Part shown: piece by piece, positions 18,732-28,256 of the stretch
Position numbering within the stretch: the stretch's first letter is position 1
How the letters are laid out: each line of letters begins with the position of its first letter
DNA from: Synechococcus sp. M44_DOE_062
Lineage (GTDB): Bacteria; Cyanobacteriota; Cyanobacteriia; Thermostichales; Thermostichaceae
DNA length: 64,000 nucleotides
Reading direction: 5' to 3'
Assembly: GCA_015295985.1 (NCBI GenBank)
Contig: DVDX01000018.1
Span: forward strand, 1-64,000
Program-made: the position numbers and the translations under genes
Notes under the pieces: model-generated
Databases searched by the model: none
Told to the model about the DNA's origin: nothing
What the model saw: only the letters and a program-made list of their open reading frames with translations

Positions 18732-19231
18732 TGGGCAGCGATTCCGACCTGCCCACCCTTGCACCCGCCGCCCAGGTGTGCGAGGCTTTTGGGATCCCTT
18801 ACCAAATGCAGATTCTCAGCGCCCACCGCACTCCCGAGGCGATGGTGGAGTTTGCCCGCTGCGCCCATACCCAAGGGATCCGCGTCATCATTGCCGGGGC
18901 AGGGGGAGCAGCCCACTTACCGGGGATGGTGGCCTCCCTTACCCCCCTGCCGGTGATTGGGGTGCCGGTGCTTAGCCCATCCCTGCAGGGGATCGATTCC
19001 CTGTACTCAATTGTGCAAATGCCCAAAGGGATCCCGGTGGCCACAGTGGCCATTGGCAATGGCTACAACGCAGGTCTGTTGGCGGTGCAGATCCTGGCCA
19101 GTGGGGATCCCAACCTGCTCCGGCGGGTGATTGCCTATCGGGAAAGCCTAAAACAGGCAGTGCAGGAGAAAAACGACCAATTGCAAGCCCAAGGGTGGAA
19201 AGCCTATCTCGACTCTATTGGCAAAGCATAG
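18701..19231 (+). CDS. purE: 5-(carboxyamino)imidazole ribonucleotide mutase
   Basis: VAIVMGSDSDLPTLAPAAQVCEAFGIPYQMQILSAHRTPEAM ... GAGGAAHLPGMVASLTPLPVIGVPV. Confidence 0.97.
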   Translation: MEPSPLVAIVMGSDSDLPTLAPAAQVCEAFGIPYQMQILSAHRTPEAMVEFARCAHTQGIRVIIAGAGGAAHLPGMVASLTPLPVIGVPVLSPSLQGIDSLYSIVQMPKGIPVATVAIGNGYNAGLLAVQILASGDPNLLRRVIAYRESLKQAVQEKNDQLQAQGWKAYLDSIGKA

Positions 19232-19302
19232 GAGCATAATTTAGAGAGCGTTGACCTATCTAGCCGCCCTGCAAAGGGTCAGGTGCGACAGAGTTTTGGG
19301 AG

Positions 19303-20070
19303 TTGCCATCGGTGAAGCATCAATCGGGTCACCCTTCTTCCGGCCAGGGCTCCTGGTCAGAGTATCTGCAGCGGGTGGGACGTGGGGCAGTGGAGACGGG
19401 ATCCCAAGTTGCTCTGTGGATCCTATCGGGGCCGCAATGGCGGGTTTTGGCCCTGTCGGGCTTGGCGTTGGTGGGGCTGGCCTTCTGGAATGGGCGGCTG
19501 GCTCTCTCTTTGGGGGTGGGTACCTCAGTGATGTTGGGGCTACAGGGGATGCGCAGCCCTGAGTTCAACCGCCGCTGGCAGGAGTGGCGAGCTTGGTTTC
19601 GGCAGGCGGATCGCTCGCTTTTGCTGGCAATTGGTTCAGGAGCAGCCGCCACCTTCAGCACCTACACCCTCGTCTCCATCTGGGCAGAATCCACCCAACG
19701 CTGGCTGGCCACCGGTGCCATTCTACAGGGATTAGCCACTCTAGCCTTGTTGTCGCTGCTGTTTGGGGAGTGGCTCAGCCGCCGACAGGAGCGGCAGCGT
19801 TCTCAATTGGAGCGCGATCTCAGCGACATTGCCTCTCCCGATCCCTTCAGACGGCTGGCGGGTGTTCGCCGCTTGCAGAGTTTGATGTCCCATCTGGATC
19901 CTGAGCAAACCCGACTGGCAGTGGATTATCTGCGGCTGGCCCTCGACCAAGAAACGGTAGCCGTTGTGCGGGAAGCCCTGCTGGAAGCCCTACAGGGATG
20001 GGGGATCCTGCGCCGCCTCAACGAGTTGACGGATCTCAAATACCCCAGCAGGGATCCCTCTTCAAACTAA
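19303..20070 (+). CDS. Hypothetical membrane protein with HEAT-like C-terminal region
   Basis: Hydrophobic helices VLALSGLALVGLAFWNGRLALSLGVG; C-term LAGVRRLQSLMSHLDPEQTRLAVDYLRLALDQETVAVVREALLEALQGW. Confidence 0.6.
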   Translation: MPSVKHQSGHPSSGQGSWSEYLQRVGRGAVETGSQVALWILSGPQWRVLALSGLALVGLAFWNGRLALSLGVGTSVMLGLQGMRSPEFNRRWQEWRAWFRQADRSLLLAIGSGAAATFSTYTLVSIWAESTQRWLATGAILQGLATLALLSLLFGEWLSRRQERQRSQLERDLSDIASPDPFRRLAGVRRLQSLMSHLDPEQTRLAVDYLRLALDQETVAVVREALLEALQGWGILRRLNELTDLKYPSRDPSSN

Positions 20071-20341
20071 GAGGATGGCTGTCTGGGTTTTCAAGGGCTT
20101 GACCGGGATAAATCAGTCTCCTGGACAATCCGGCAAACGGATTGCCCGCCTCAGGCTCTACCCTAATGGCAGCATACCCCCTTTCCAGTTCGAACCACGA
20201 TGGCCCAGGGGCAGGCTTGTCCCTCTGCTGCTAGCCCTATCGCAGAAGGCTTTCTTGGAGCTAGCCTGCAAGGAAGGCTAGGATCCTTATACTATGGGGG
20301 TAATGATCTCCAGCCGCTCCTTACAACCGCACTGTGCCAGC

Positions 20342-21022
20342 ATGTATACCATTTCTGACTTTGACCGCCTGATCCAGTTTCTCCCGGTGGAGATCCGCCC
20401 TGAAGTGCAGATCGAGATCGGCACCCCTGACCAGTCTCGGATTGTGCAGCCGTTGTGGCGCTTCCCCTGGCAAAAGTACTCTCGCTTTGCCATTGACCTC
20501 AGCCGTTGGCAGAAGCTGAGCCCTGACCAGCAGAAGATCTACTTCTTGCGAGAAGCGGTGATGGCCACAGAGCTGGCTTTGGGGGATAACTGGTCGGCCT
20601 TGTTGCTGTATCCCGCCTTGATCGGGGCTGGCAGCATGGGCATCTTGGTGGAGCTGCAGATGGGAGACAACCTCGGCGTTGGCCTAGCAGCCGGCTTGGC
20701 CGCTTCCGCGGTGTTTCTGTTGCGCAAAGCGGAAAAGGGGCAAAAAGCACAAGTTGCAGCCGATGAATTTGCCGTGCGCTACGCCTCGCAAAACGGCTAC
20801 AGCTCTGAGCAGGCCGCTGCCATCCTGCTGAGCGCGCTGCAACAGGTGGCCATGCTGGAAGATCGCGTTAAAAATGACTACGACACCACCATGCGCCGCC
20901 GCAACCTGGAGTTTTTGGCGCAGCGGGGCCTGGGATCCGGCACTCTAACCATCAACCCCAAGTACCGCAACAAAGGCCAGAGCCCCAACCCCAATCCTTA
21001 CCAAAACCCCTTCCAGCGCTGA
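20342..21022 (+). CDS. DUF3318-like cyanobacterial protein
   Basis: MYTISDFDRLIQFLPVEIRPEVQIEIGTPDQSRIVQPLWRFPWQKYSRFAIDL; two TM helices. Confidence 0.75.
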   Translation: MYTISDFDRLIQFLPVEIRPEVQIEIGTPDQSRIVQPLWRFPWQKYSRFAIDLSRWQKLSPDQQKIYFLREAVMATELALGDNWSALLLYPALIGAGSMGILVELQMGDNLGVGLAAGLAASAVFLLRKAEKGQKAQVAADEFAVRYASQNGYSSEQAAAILLSALQQVAMLEDRVKNDYDTTMRRRNLEFLAQRGLGSGTLTINPKYRNKGQSPNPNPYQNPFQR

Positions 21023-21026
21023 GTCT

Positions 21027-21980
21027 TCAAGGCATGCGCAGCTCTCCTTCTACCTCTAGGCGGGTGTAGGGGCCGACGTTGAGGAAGCGCTCTCCCAACA
21101 TCTCGGCGGCGGCAGGTTGGATCCAGCCCATGCGCTGCAGCAGGTGCAAAGCCAAGGCATATTTGGCCCGTGCAGCACCATCCTGAACCTTGATGGCCAG
21201 GCCCATGCCTTCCCCCACCCGGCCAATGCATTGGATCCCTTCAGCACCCGATTTGCTCACCAGATCTCCTTGAGTGGCCCGCATCAACTCCGTATCGAAA
21301 CACCCCTGTCCAGCCACCATCTCTGGGTGATGGGTCATAGCCCGTGCTACCGATTCCAAGTCGGGCCGCTCGCCGGCAGTCAGTTGGGCGAATAGAGAGG
21401 CCAGGTGGTTCAGTTGCAATTGGTAGGTGGGCACCCCACAGTCATCCCGCGCAAACAAAAACTCCTCTGAGGGTATTTGCAGCAAATCCGCCAACTTGGC
21501 CCGCACCAGCGCTTGCACTGGATGTTGCCGCTGGGCATAGTCCGACAAAGTCCAGTTTTGGGCGCGGCTGGCCATCAGCATGCCGGCATGTTTGCCGGAG
21601 CAGTTGTGGCAAAGGGGGCTGGGCTTGCCGGGTGGGGTGGGGCAGACCAGCAAATCGGGAGACAGATCGGCCCGCCACAGCATACTGAACACCTGCCGCG
21701 CATGGGCTGTGGTGCCCTGATGGGATCCGCACATGATGGCAATATCTTTCTCGCTGAGGCGGTAGCGCTCGCGGATGCCGGTGGAGAGCATGGCCAGCGC
21801 TTGGAAAGGTTTAAGCGCAGAACGGGCAAAAACGGGGGTGGTGCTGTTGCCAGCCATGGCCAGAGAACGCCCACGGCTATCGGCCACAACCGCTTGGCAA
21901 TGATGGATAGATTCGGTCAACCCCTCCCGCAAGACATGGATTAAGAGTTCGGGGGCGGTGGAACGATTCTCAAATGACAT
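21027..21980 (-). CDS. Asparaginase (L-asparaginase II family)
   Basis: LREGLTESIHHCQAVVADSRGRSLAMAGN ... RSALKPFQALAMLSTG ... HNCSGKHAGMLMASRAQNW. Confidence 0.9.
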   Translation of the reverse strand: MSFENRSTAPELLIHVLREGLTESIHHCQAVVADSRGRSLAMAGNSTTPVFARSALKPFQALAMLSTGIRERYRLSEKDIAIMCGSHQGTTAHARQVFSMLWRADLSPDLLVCPTPPGKPSPLCHNCSGKHAGMLMASRAQNWTLSDYAQRQHPVQALVRAKLADLLQIPSEEFLFARDDCGVPTYQLQLNHLASLFAQLTAGERPDLESVARAMTHHPEMVAGQGCFDTELMRATQGDLVSKSGAEGIQCIGRVGEGMGLAIKVQDGAARAKYALALHLLQRMGWIQPAAAEMLGERFLNVGPYTRLEVEGELRMP

Positions 21981-22123
21981 GAAAACCTGGGAAGGGGCTG
22001 ACGAAGCTGGGAAAGAGAGTGTGTACTTTATCAAATCATACGCGCAGATCCTACACGAGAAATTGGCGGGATCCCCTAAAGTAGCAAAATGGAGCCGTTC
22101 CGCTGGGATCCCTGACCTCTGCC

Positions 22124-22918
22124 ATGTCCCCCGATCCACTGGTTTTTTTGGTTTGTCACGGCAGCCGGGATCCCGATTATCAGCAGGCTTTGGCAGATTT
22201 GTTGGCACAGGTGCGGCAGCGGCTGGCCCCTCAACCGGTGGAGCTGGCCCAGTTGGAAGGTCAGCCTCTCACCTTGGCCGAGCAGATTCAGGGACGGCTG
22301 GCAGCTTGGCTGGGCGCAGGCCGATCTCCCAATCAGGTGGTGCTGCTGTCGCTGTTTATGGGGGGGGGATCCCACGTGGAAGAGGATTTGCCGGCTGCGG
22401 TGAAGCAGGTTCAAGCTCGCTGGCCGCACCTACCCATCCGGCTAACGCCCCCCATTGGCCAGCACCCAGCCCTCATGGATCTGTTAGTGGCTCGCATTCT
22501 GGCTCCACAGCCCTCTTGCTCCACAACGCTCAGGCGACCCAGCGAACGGGCCGATGCCTGGATTGTGCTTGGCCATGGCAGCCGTCGGCCAAGGTTTGCC
22601 GCCCAACTCCAAGCCGGGATCCAAGCTGTGCAACGGCGCTTGCCCGAGATCCCCTTGCATGTGGCTTTTGCTGCCCAGTCCCCCACCTTGGAAGCGGTTG
22701 TGATCCATTGCTTGCGCCTCAGCCAATGCCGCCTACGGGTGCTGCCGTTTTTTCTCTTTCCAGGCGGTCTGCTGCACGCTTTGCAAGAACAGGCTCAGCA
22801 ACTACAGCGGGAATGGCCTCTGCTCCAAATCCAGGTGGAGCCGCCCCTTTGGCGGGATCCCCAGGTGATGCAGGCCATTGTCGAGACACTCCAGGCTTTT
22901 AGCCCGGCACTGGAATAG
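22124..22918 (+). CDS. Sirohydrochlorin chelatase (CbiX/SirB type, two-repeat)
   Basis: LVFLVCHGSRDPDYQQALADLLAQVR and second repeat AWIVLGHGSRRPRFAAQLQAGIQAVQ. Confidence 0.88.
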   Translation: MSPDPLVFLVCHGSRDPDYQQALADLLAQVRQRLAPQPVELAQLEGQPLTLAEQIQGRLAAWLGAGRSPNQVVLLSLFMGGGSHVEEDLPAAVKQVQARWPHLPIRLTPPIGQHPALMDLLVARILAPQPSCSTTLRRPSERADAWIVLGHGSRRPRFAAQLQAGIQAVQRRLPEIPLHVAFAAQSPTLEAVVIHCLRLSQCRLRVLPFFLFPGGLLHALQEQAQQLQREWPLLQIQVEPPLWRDPQVMQAIVETLQAFSPALE

Positions 22919-22994
22919 CGGTTTTGTGGCGGAATCTTTCCCGTTCCATCAAAATGGATATTTCCAGCAGGCAATAATGCGACCGGGACTTGAA

Positions 22995-23777
22995 ATGGGC
23001 AAAGTGTATTTGGTGGGGGCAGGGCCTGGGGATCCAGGGCTGCTGACGGTGAAGGGGAAGGTGCTGCTCGCCCACGCAGATGTGGTCATCTACGATGCCC
23101 TGGTGGGATCCCCCATCTTGGATTTGATCCCGCCGACGGCAGAACGGATCTACGCCGGCAAACACTGCGGTGCCCATACCTTGCCTCAGGAGCAGATCAC
23201 AGCCCTGCTGATAGAGAAAGCCCAGTCGGCAGCCGTGGTGGTGCGGCTCAAAGGGGGGGATCCCTTCATCTTTGGACGGGGGGGAGAGGAGATGTTGGCT
23301 CTGGTGCAGGCCGGGATCCCGGTGGAGGTGGTGCCGGGCATTACGGCAGGGATTGCCGCCAGCGCCTATGCAGGGATCCCTCTCACCCATCGCGACCTCA
23401 GCTCGTCGGTTGCTTTTGTAACCGGACATGAGGCGGCAGGGAAATACCGCCCTCAGGTCAATTGGCGGGCCCTGGCCGGGGCGGTAGAAACGCTGGTGAT
23501 CTACATGGGCATGCACAACCTCAGCCACATTGCCGCCGAATTGTTGGCCGGAGGAAAAGCTCCCGATACCCCGGTCGCCCTGATCCGCTGGGGCACCACC
23601 CCTGAGCAAGAGATTCATCTGCTCCGTCTGGAGACTCTGGTTGGACAGCCCTCACCCGTAGCACCGCCCTCGATTGTCGTGGTGGGAGCAGTGGTCAGCC
23701 TGGCCGGCTTGTTGCCCACCTTGCGTCCGCCAGTCTCGTATTGCTCTGCAACGCTTACGCAACCGGAATCTCCATGA
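22995..23777 (+). CDS. cobA: Uroporphyrinogen-III C-methyltransferase
   Basis: MGKVYLVGAGPGDPGLLTVKGKVLLAHADVVIYDALV ... RLKGGDPFIFGRGGEE ... VVPGITAGIAASAYAGIPLTHRDLSSSVAFVTGH. Confidence 0.95.
   Translation: MGKVYLVGAGPGDPGLLTVKGKVLLAHADVVIYDALVGSPILDLIPPTAERIYAGKHCGAHTLPQEQITALLIEKAQSAAVVVRLKGGDPFIFGRGGEEMLALVQAGIPVEVVPGITAGIAASAYAGIPLTHRDLSSSVAFVTGHEAAGKYRPQVNWRALAGAVETLVIYMGMHNLSHIAAELLAGGKAPDTPVALIRWGTTPEQEIHLLRLETLVGQPSPVAPPSIVVVGAVVSLAGLLPTLRPPVSYCSATLTQPESP
23741..23766. repeat. Dispersed 26-bp hairpin repeat (TTGC stem) at cobA 3' end
   Basis: TTGC-TCT-GCAA-CGCTTACGCAACCGG. Confidence 0.8.
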
Positions 23778-24562
23778 ACGCCTTTTTTCGCAAGTTGGGT
23801 GCTCTCTTTTCTGCCTACTACGCCTACATGCTGGAGTACCGGGCGGAGCTGATCCTGTGGGTGTTGGCCGGATCCCTGCCCCTGATCATGATGGGGGTGT
23901 GGAGCGAGGCAGCCCGTTCAGGGGACTTCTCGCTGTCTGCTCTGGAGTTCATCCGCTACTTTCTGGCAGTGTTCCTGGTGCGCCAGTTCACCATCATCTG
24001 GGTCATCTGGGACTTTGAGCGAGAGGTAGTCGAAGGCAGATTATCTCCCCTCCTGTTGCAGCCTCTGGATCCCGCTTGGCACCATGTGGCCAGCCACCTG
24101 ATGGAGCGCTTGGCCCGTCTCCCCTTTACCCTGGTTTTAATCGCTCTTTTCTTCGTCCTCTACCCCCGTGCCCTTTGGATCCCCTCTTGGGCACAGGTGG
24201 GGCTGGGATCCCTGGCCATTCTCCTGGCCTTTGCCCTGCGCTTTCTCATGCAGTACACCCTGGCACTGCTGGCCTTTTGGGTGGAGCGAGTAACGGCCTT
24301 GGAGCAGTTCCATTTTCTGGTGTACTTGTTTTTCTCAGGGGTAATTGCCCCTCTTGAGGTGTTCCCACCCCCCGTGCGCCACTTCTTGGCCTGGACACCC
24401 TTCCCCTACCTGGTGTACTTTCCCGCCAACCTCTGGGTGGGGATCCCAGTGGATGCTCTGCGCGGCTTTGGCATGGGCCTGGCCTGGACGGGCCTGTTTT
24501 GGCTGGTCAATCGCTGGCTGTGGCGCAAAGGCTTGCAACAGTACTCAGGAATGGGAGCTTAG
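23774..24562 (+). CDS. ABC-2 family transporter permease (DUF990-like)
   Basis: AYYAYMLEYRAELILWVLAGSLPLIMMGVWSEAARSGDFSL; six hydrophobic segments; start overlaps cobA stop. Confidence 0.85.
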   Translation: MNAFFRKLGALFSAYYAYMLEYRAELILWVLAGSLPLIMMGVWSEAARSGDFSLSALEFIRYFLAVFLVRQFTIIWVIWDFEREVVEGRLSPLLLQPLDPAWHHVASHLMERLARLPFTLVLIALFFVLYPRALWIPSWAQVGLGSLAILLAFALRFLMQYTLALLAFWVERVTALEQFHFLVYLFFSGVIAPLEVFPPPVRHFLAWTPFPYLVYFPANLWVGIPVDALRGFGMGLAWTGLFWLVNRWLWRKGLQQYSGMGA

Positions 24563-24760
24563 AGGGCCAGGTTCAGTCCCCCATCTTCACAGCTACCGTA
24601 GTCTTCAGCTTTCAACCAGACCACCTCTGAAACCACTATCATGGGTTCAGCCTCCGTAGCCAAATGACGAATCCTGCCCGTCTCTCTAAAATGAGTAGCG
24701 AAAAATAACGGGTGAATAGCGCTTTACTCTTTCCCCTGACACCCTTCTTCTCGAGTCCTC

Positions 24761-25450
24761 ATGAAGCGTGTACTGGTCGTGGATGACGATCCCCTCTCCC
24801 TGAAAGTGCTGAGCCGCCACCTGACTCGGCATGGCTATCGGGTTTGTACAGGCGCTTCGGGCGTGGAAGGATTGCGCCTGTTTGCCCAAGAGCAACCGGA
24901 TGTGGTGGTTTCAGATGTGGTGATGCCGGAAATGGACGGCTTTGAGTTTTGCCGACAACTGCGCCAGCAGCGCGGCGGTGAGCTCGTCCCCTTTATTTTT
25001 CTCTCTTCGCGGGGAGAGATTGACGACCGAGTTCAGGGCTACGAGCGGGGGGCGGATGACTACATCATCAAGCCCTTTGAACCTCTGGAATTGGTGGCCA
25101 AAATCGAGGCCCAGATTGAACGCTCCCGCCGCACCCAATCGGAAATTTTGCGGCTGATCCAACAGCAGTCTCAGCCAAAACCAGAAGCGGCCCCCCGACC
25201 CACCCCACCCGAATTGCCCCTGACCCCTGCCGAAGAGCGGGTCTTTCGGGAAGTCATTCGTGGCTTCACCAACAAGCAAATCGGCGAGAAGCTGTTCATC
25301 AGCCCGCGCACTGTGCAAACTCACCTGACCAACATTCTCAGCAAGCTCTCTCTGGAAAATCGCTCACAACTGGTGCGTTTTGCCTACGAACGGGGCTACA
25401 CCGCCCAAGAGGAGCCGGGCCAGAAGGGATCCCTCTCAGGCCAGGTGTAG
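24761..25450 (+). CDS. LuxR-type two-component response regulator
   Basis: REC domain VLVVDDDPLSL...VVVSDVVMPEMDGFEF...KPFEP plus HTH LTPAEERVFREVIRGFTNKQIGEKLFISPRTVQTHLTNILSKL. Confidence 0.95.
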   Translation: MKRVLVVDDDPLSLKVLSRHLTRHGYRVCTGASGVEGLRLFAQEQPDVVVSDVVMPEMDGFEFCRQLRQQRGGELVPFIFLSSRGEIDDRVQGYERGADDYIIKPFEPLELVAKIEAQIERSRRTQSEILRLIQQQSQPKPEAAPRPTPPELPLTPAEERVFREVIRGFTNKQIGEKLFISPRTVQTHLTNILSKLSLENRSQLVRFAYERGYTAQEEPGQKGSLSGQV

Positions 25451-25699
25451 CTTCAAAACAGCACGCGGTGCTTTTCGCACCCGACAGGGGATCCGCTCCT
25501 TGCCCAAGCGGACAAATGCCTCGTAGCGGTGGCAGCCGGAGAACCCGTAGTACTCCCCTTCCACTTCCAAAACCTCAATGGGCTCCTGTAGGCCGATGGC
25601 TTCGATAGAAGCCATCAGCGCCCGCACCTTATCCGGATCCGTTTGCCGTGGCAAAGGGCGACGAATTTGGGCAAGGGGAATCTCGCGAATCTGCGCCAT
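25436..25699 (-). CDS. srx: Sulfiredoxin (ParB-fold)
   Basis: MAQIREIPLAQIRRPLPRQTDPDKVRALMASIEAIGLQEPIEVLEVEGEYYGFSGCHRYEAFVRLG; catalytic GCHR. Confidence 0.88.
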   Translation of the reverse strand: MAQIREIPLAQIRRPLPRQTDPDKVRALMASIEAIGLQEPIEVLEVEGEYYGFSGCHRYEAFVRLGKERIPCRVRKAPRAVLKLHLA

Positions 25700-25847
25700 G
25701 TTGAACTTTCTCCCTAGGCAAGCTTCTTAATCATACTCGTTATGACTTCGTTCTATCAAGGCTGGCAGAGGGGATGGATTCTCAGGCCGGGGCATGGCAG
25801 GATAACACCATTCCTTGCTGCTCTCTCGCTCAGAAGTCAACCCAGCC

Positions 25848-26294
25848 ATGTGGCAACTGCTCAAAGCCTTATGGGGAAAGATCGCCGGCCAAGCCCCCCC
25901 TGCACCCCTCGCTGCCGCGCCACGCAAGGCCCCACAAGCCCCCCTTGGCCAGAGACCGGTTCAGCAGCCTTCTCCTCAGAAGGCCCCTGTCCCGAAGGCT
26001 ACCCCCAAAGAAGAAGCCCCTGAGCCCACGCCAGACCATCCCGCCCCAAAAGTTGCAGCAGCCCAACCGAGTGAGGAACCTGTGGCGTGGATCCCTTCTC
26101 AGGAGAAATCCCCAGACTCTGAGGCAGTAGAATCCCCCATCGGCCCGGCTCAACCCACCTCTACGGCCAAAAGTATCAGCAGCTTCTGGGCCATGACCGA
26201 CACCGGATCCCGGATTTCCCGCATTGCCGCCACCACCGACAGTGGCCGTGCGGTCAGCTCCATTGCAGCCGCCAGGCTCCGCCAACCGGAATAG
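25848..26294 (+). CDS. Hypothetical proline/alanine-rich protein
   Basis: MWQLLKALWGKIAGQAPPAP...ISSFWAMTDTGSRISRIAATTDSGRAVSSIAAARLRQPE. Confidence 0.5.
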   Translation: MWQLLKALWGKIAGQAPPAPLAAAPRKAPQAPLGQRPVQQPSPQKAPVPKATPKEEAPEPTPDHPAPKVAAAQPSEEPVAWIPSQEKSPDSEAVESPIGPAQPTSTAKSISSFWAMTDTGSRISRIAATTDSGRAVSSIAAARLRQPE

Positions 26295-26431
26295 AGGCCG
26301 GGATCCCTTTAGCTTCAGAAAAAACTTCAGGGCAAGTCAGGAATAGCTCCTATCCATTCCCACCCGCCACTGCAGGGATCCCCAGGGGGCATTGGGCCGA
26401 TAATGGACAGGTAGCGTTGGGGGTTGCAAGC

Positions 26432-26914
26432 ATGCTGGAAATGATCTTTAACGGGGCCAACGGGTTTGCTTTGCCCTTTTGGGCCTTGATGATTCTGCTG
26501 CCAGGTTGGCAGGTAACCCGCAAAGTGATGGAATCACTTTTGCCCATTGCTATTTTAGCGGCGGTTTATTTGTATCTTTTGGTCACCGGGTTTAATGCCG
26601 ATGTTCTCAAGGAGTTTTCCAACCCTCAACTGTCTCTAACCAGCTTAACTGGCCTATTCAGTCAACCCGCCGTTATGGCAACGGGGTGGGTACACTACAT
26701 CGTCATGGATTTGTTTGTGGGCCGCTGGATCTTCTTGGAAGGGTGGGATAAGCGAGTATGGACAACCCATTCTCTGATTTTGTGCTTGTTTGCCGGGCCT
26801 GTGGGTCTACTCTCCCATCTGCTTACGGTGGCGATTGTACAAGCAACTCGCCAGAGCCGGCCCAGTGCTCCTCAACCTGACAAAGGCCCAGAAGTACCGC
26901 AAGAATCCATCTAG
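26432..26914 (+). CDS. ABA4-like membrane protein
   Basis: GFALPFWALMILLPGWQVTRKVM ... ATGWVHYIVMDLFVGRWIFLEG ... LCLFAGPVGLLSHLL. Confidence 0.85.
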   Translation: MLEMIFNGANGFALPFWALMILLPGWQVTRKVMESLLPIAILAAVYLYLLVTGFNADVLKEFSNPQLSLTSLTGLFSQPAVMATGWVHYIVMDLFVGRWIFLEGWDKRVWTTHSLILCLFAGPVGLLSHLLTVAIVQATRQSRPSAPQPDKGPEVPQESI

Positions 26915-27224
26915 CCTCTGCTTGGCTTTATGGCTCTTTCCGATGCACGGAGTGCAAGATGAGCAGTGTGGGATCATCCTCGACCTCAACGTTGCTGCCA
27001 CACAGCTCCCCAGCCCTACACACTCGTCACCACGCAGGGCGCTTCCCCAATGCTCTTAAGTACCGTTACAAACAACAACTGCAAAACCCATTAAGGTCGG
27101 ATTCAGTCGCCAAGCTGTTGGGTTTAGGGCCTACGACCCGTTTACGCGAATAGGGCATTCCGCGTCGCCGTAGGCGAGAGCGGCTGACTACCCTACCTCA
27201 GGCAGCATAGCACAAAGCCGCTTT

Positions 27225-27312
27225 GAAGGGCGGGGCTTTAGACCCAGTTTTTCGGTAACCGAATTCTTTTATTCTGATATTCTGAAACCCTGACATACTC
27301 CCCGCCCTACTG
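27225..27312 (-). mobile_element. Likely relict end of an IS200/IS605-like element
   Basis: AGGGCGGGGC-TTTAGAC and TGACATACTCCCCGCCCT motifs form an inverted pair; no transposase ORF remains. Confidence 0.45.
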
Positions 27313-27383
27313 GCTTGCTTCCGCGCAGCGATGGGACGGGGTCTTGGGCTCAGTCTTTGGGTAAACAGGAGTGCAAACCTCTC

Positions 27384-28004
27384 ATGACTACTACTTTTGT
27401 TCACACACCCTTGGCACAAACCGTTCTGCCTCGCCCTTCCCAAGTTCGGGATCTCCTGCTGATTCTGGGGGGAAGTTTGTTCGTAGCTGCCCTGGCTCAG
27501 GTGCGGATCCCTCTGCCCTTCACGCCGGTACCGATTACCGGGCAAACCTTTGGAGTAATGCTGGTGGGGGCAGGCTTTGGGGCACGGCTGGGCTTTCTCA
27601 CCCTGCTGGTCTACCTGCTGGAAGGGATCCTGGGATTGCCCTTCTTCAGCGGTGGCAGATCCGGGCTTAGCCATTTGGCGGGGGCGACGGGGGGCTACCT
27701 ATTGGCTTTTCCCCTGGCTGCAGGGCTGATGGGTTGGTTGGTGGAGCGCTGGGGCGTGGATCGCAACCCCTGGAAGATGGCGCTGGCGATGTTATCCTGC
27801 TCGGCTCTGATTTTTCTGCTGGGAGCCACTTGGCTGGGGGTGTGGCTGAACCAGAATGTTGAGCCCACCTCGATCTTGGCCGTCCTCAACAAAGGGGTCT
27901 TCCCTTTTATCCCAGGAGACTTGGTGAAGTGCGGACTGGCGGCAGTGCTGTTGCCCACCATCTGGCGCTGGGTGGGACGGGAAAGGCCACCGGCGGACTC
28001 CTAA
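27384..28004 (+). CDS. bioY: Biotin transporter BioY
   Basis: AQVRIPLPFTPVPITGQTFGVMLVGAGFGARLGFLTLLVYLLEGILGLPFFSGGRSGLSHLAGATGGYLLAFPLAA. Confidence 0.96.
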   Translation: MTTTFVHTPLAQTVLPRPSQVRDLLLILGGSLFVAALAQVRIPLPFTPVPITGQTFGVMLVGAGFGARLGFLTLLVYLLEGILGLPFFSGGRSGLSHLAGATGGYLLAFPLAAGLMGWLVERWGVDRNPWKMALAMLSCSALIFLLGATWLGVWLNQNVEPTSILAVLNKGVFPFIPGDLVKCGLAAVLLPTIWRWVGRERPPADS

Positions 28005-28230
28005 CCCCTTGGACAAGAGCAGCCATTCAAAGCTCACCCCAGCAAAACAGAAGGGGCTTGGGATTAGCCTCGGGCCGGAAAATCTAAAAAAAAGATAACA
28101 GCTCCGAGGATTTGGCCTTTTTTCTGAGATTCTAAAAACTGTGCTCAATACGGTGTTCAATACAGCCTATTTATGGAGCTTCTCTTTACATTGCTCTAGG
28201 GTTTCATAAGTCGCTGACTGGTCGCGACAG

Positions 28231-28256
28231 AGCCCCCTTGAGGGGCTTTTTTATTT
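28231..28256 (+). terminator. Rho-independent terminator
   Basis: AGCCCC-CTTGA-GGGGCT followed by TTTTTTATTTT. Confidence 0.8.

Noticed and set aside
27120-27384. Riboswitch upstream of bioY
   Set aside because: The hairpins there match repeat/IS remnants; no recognised aptamer was seen.
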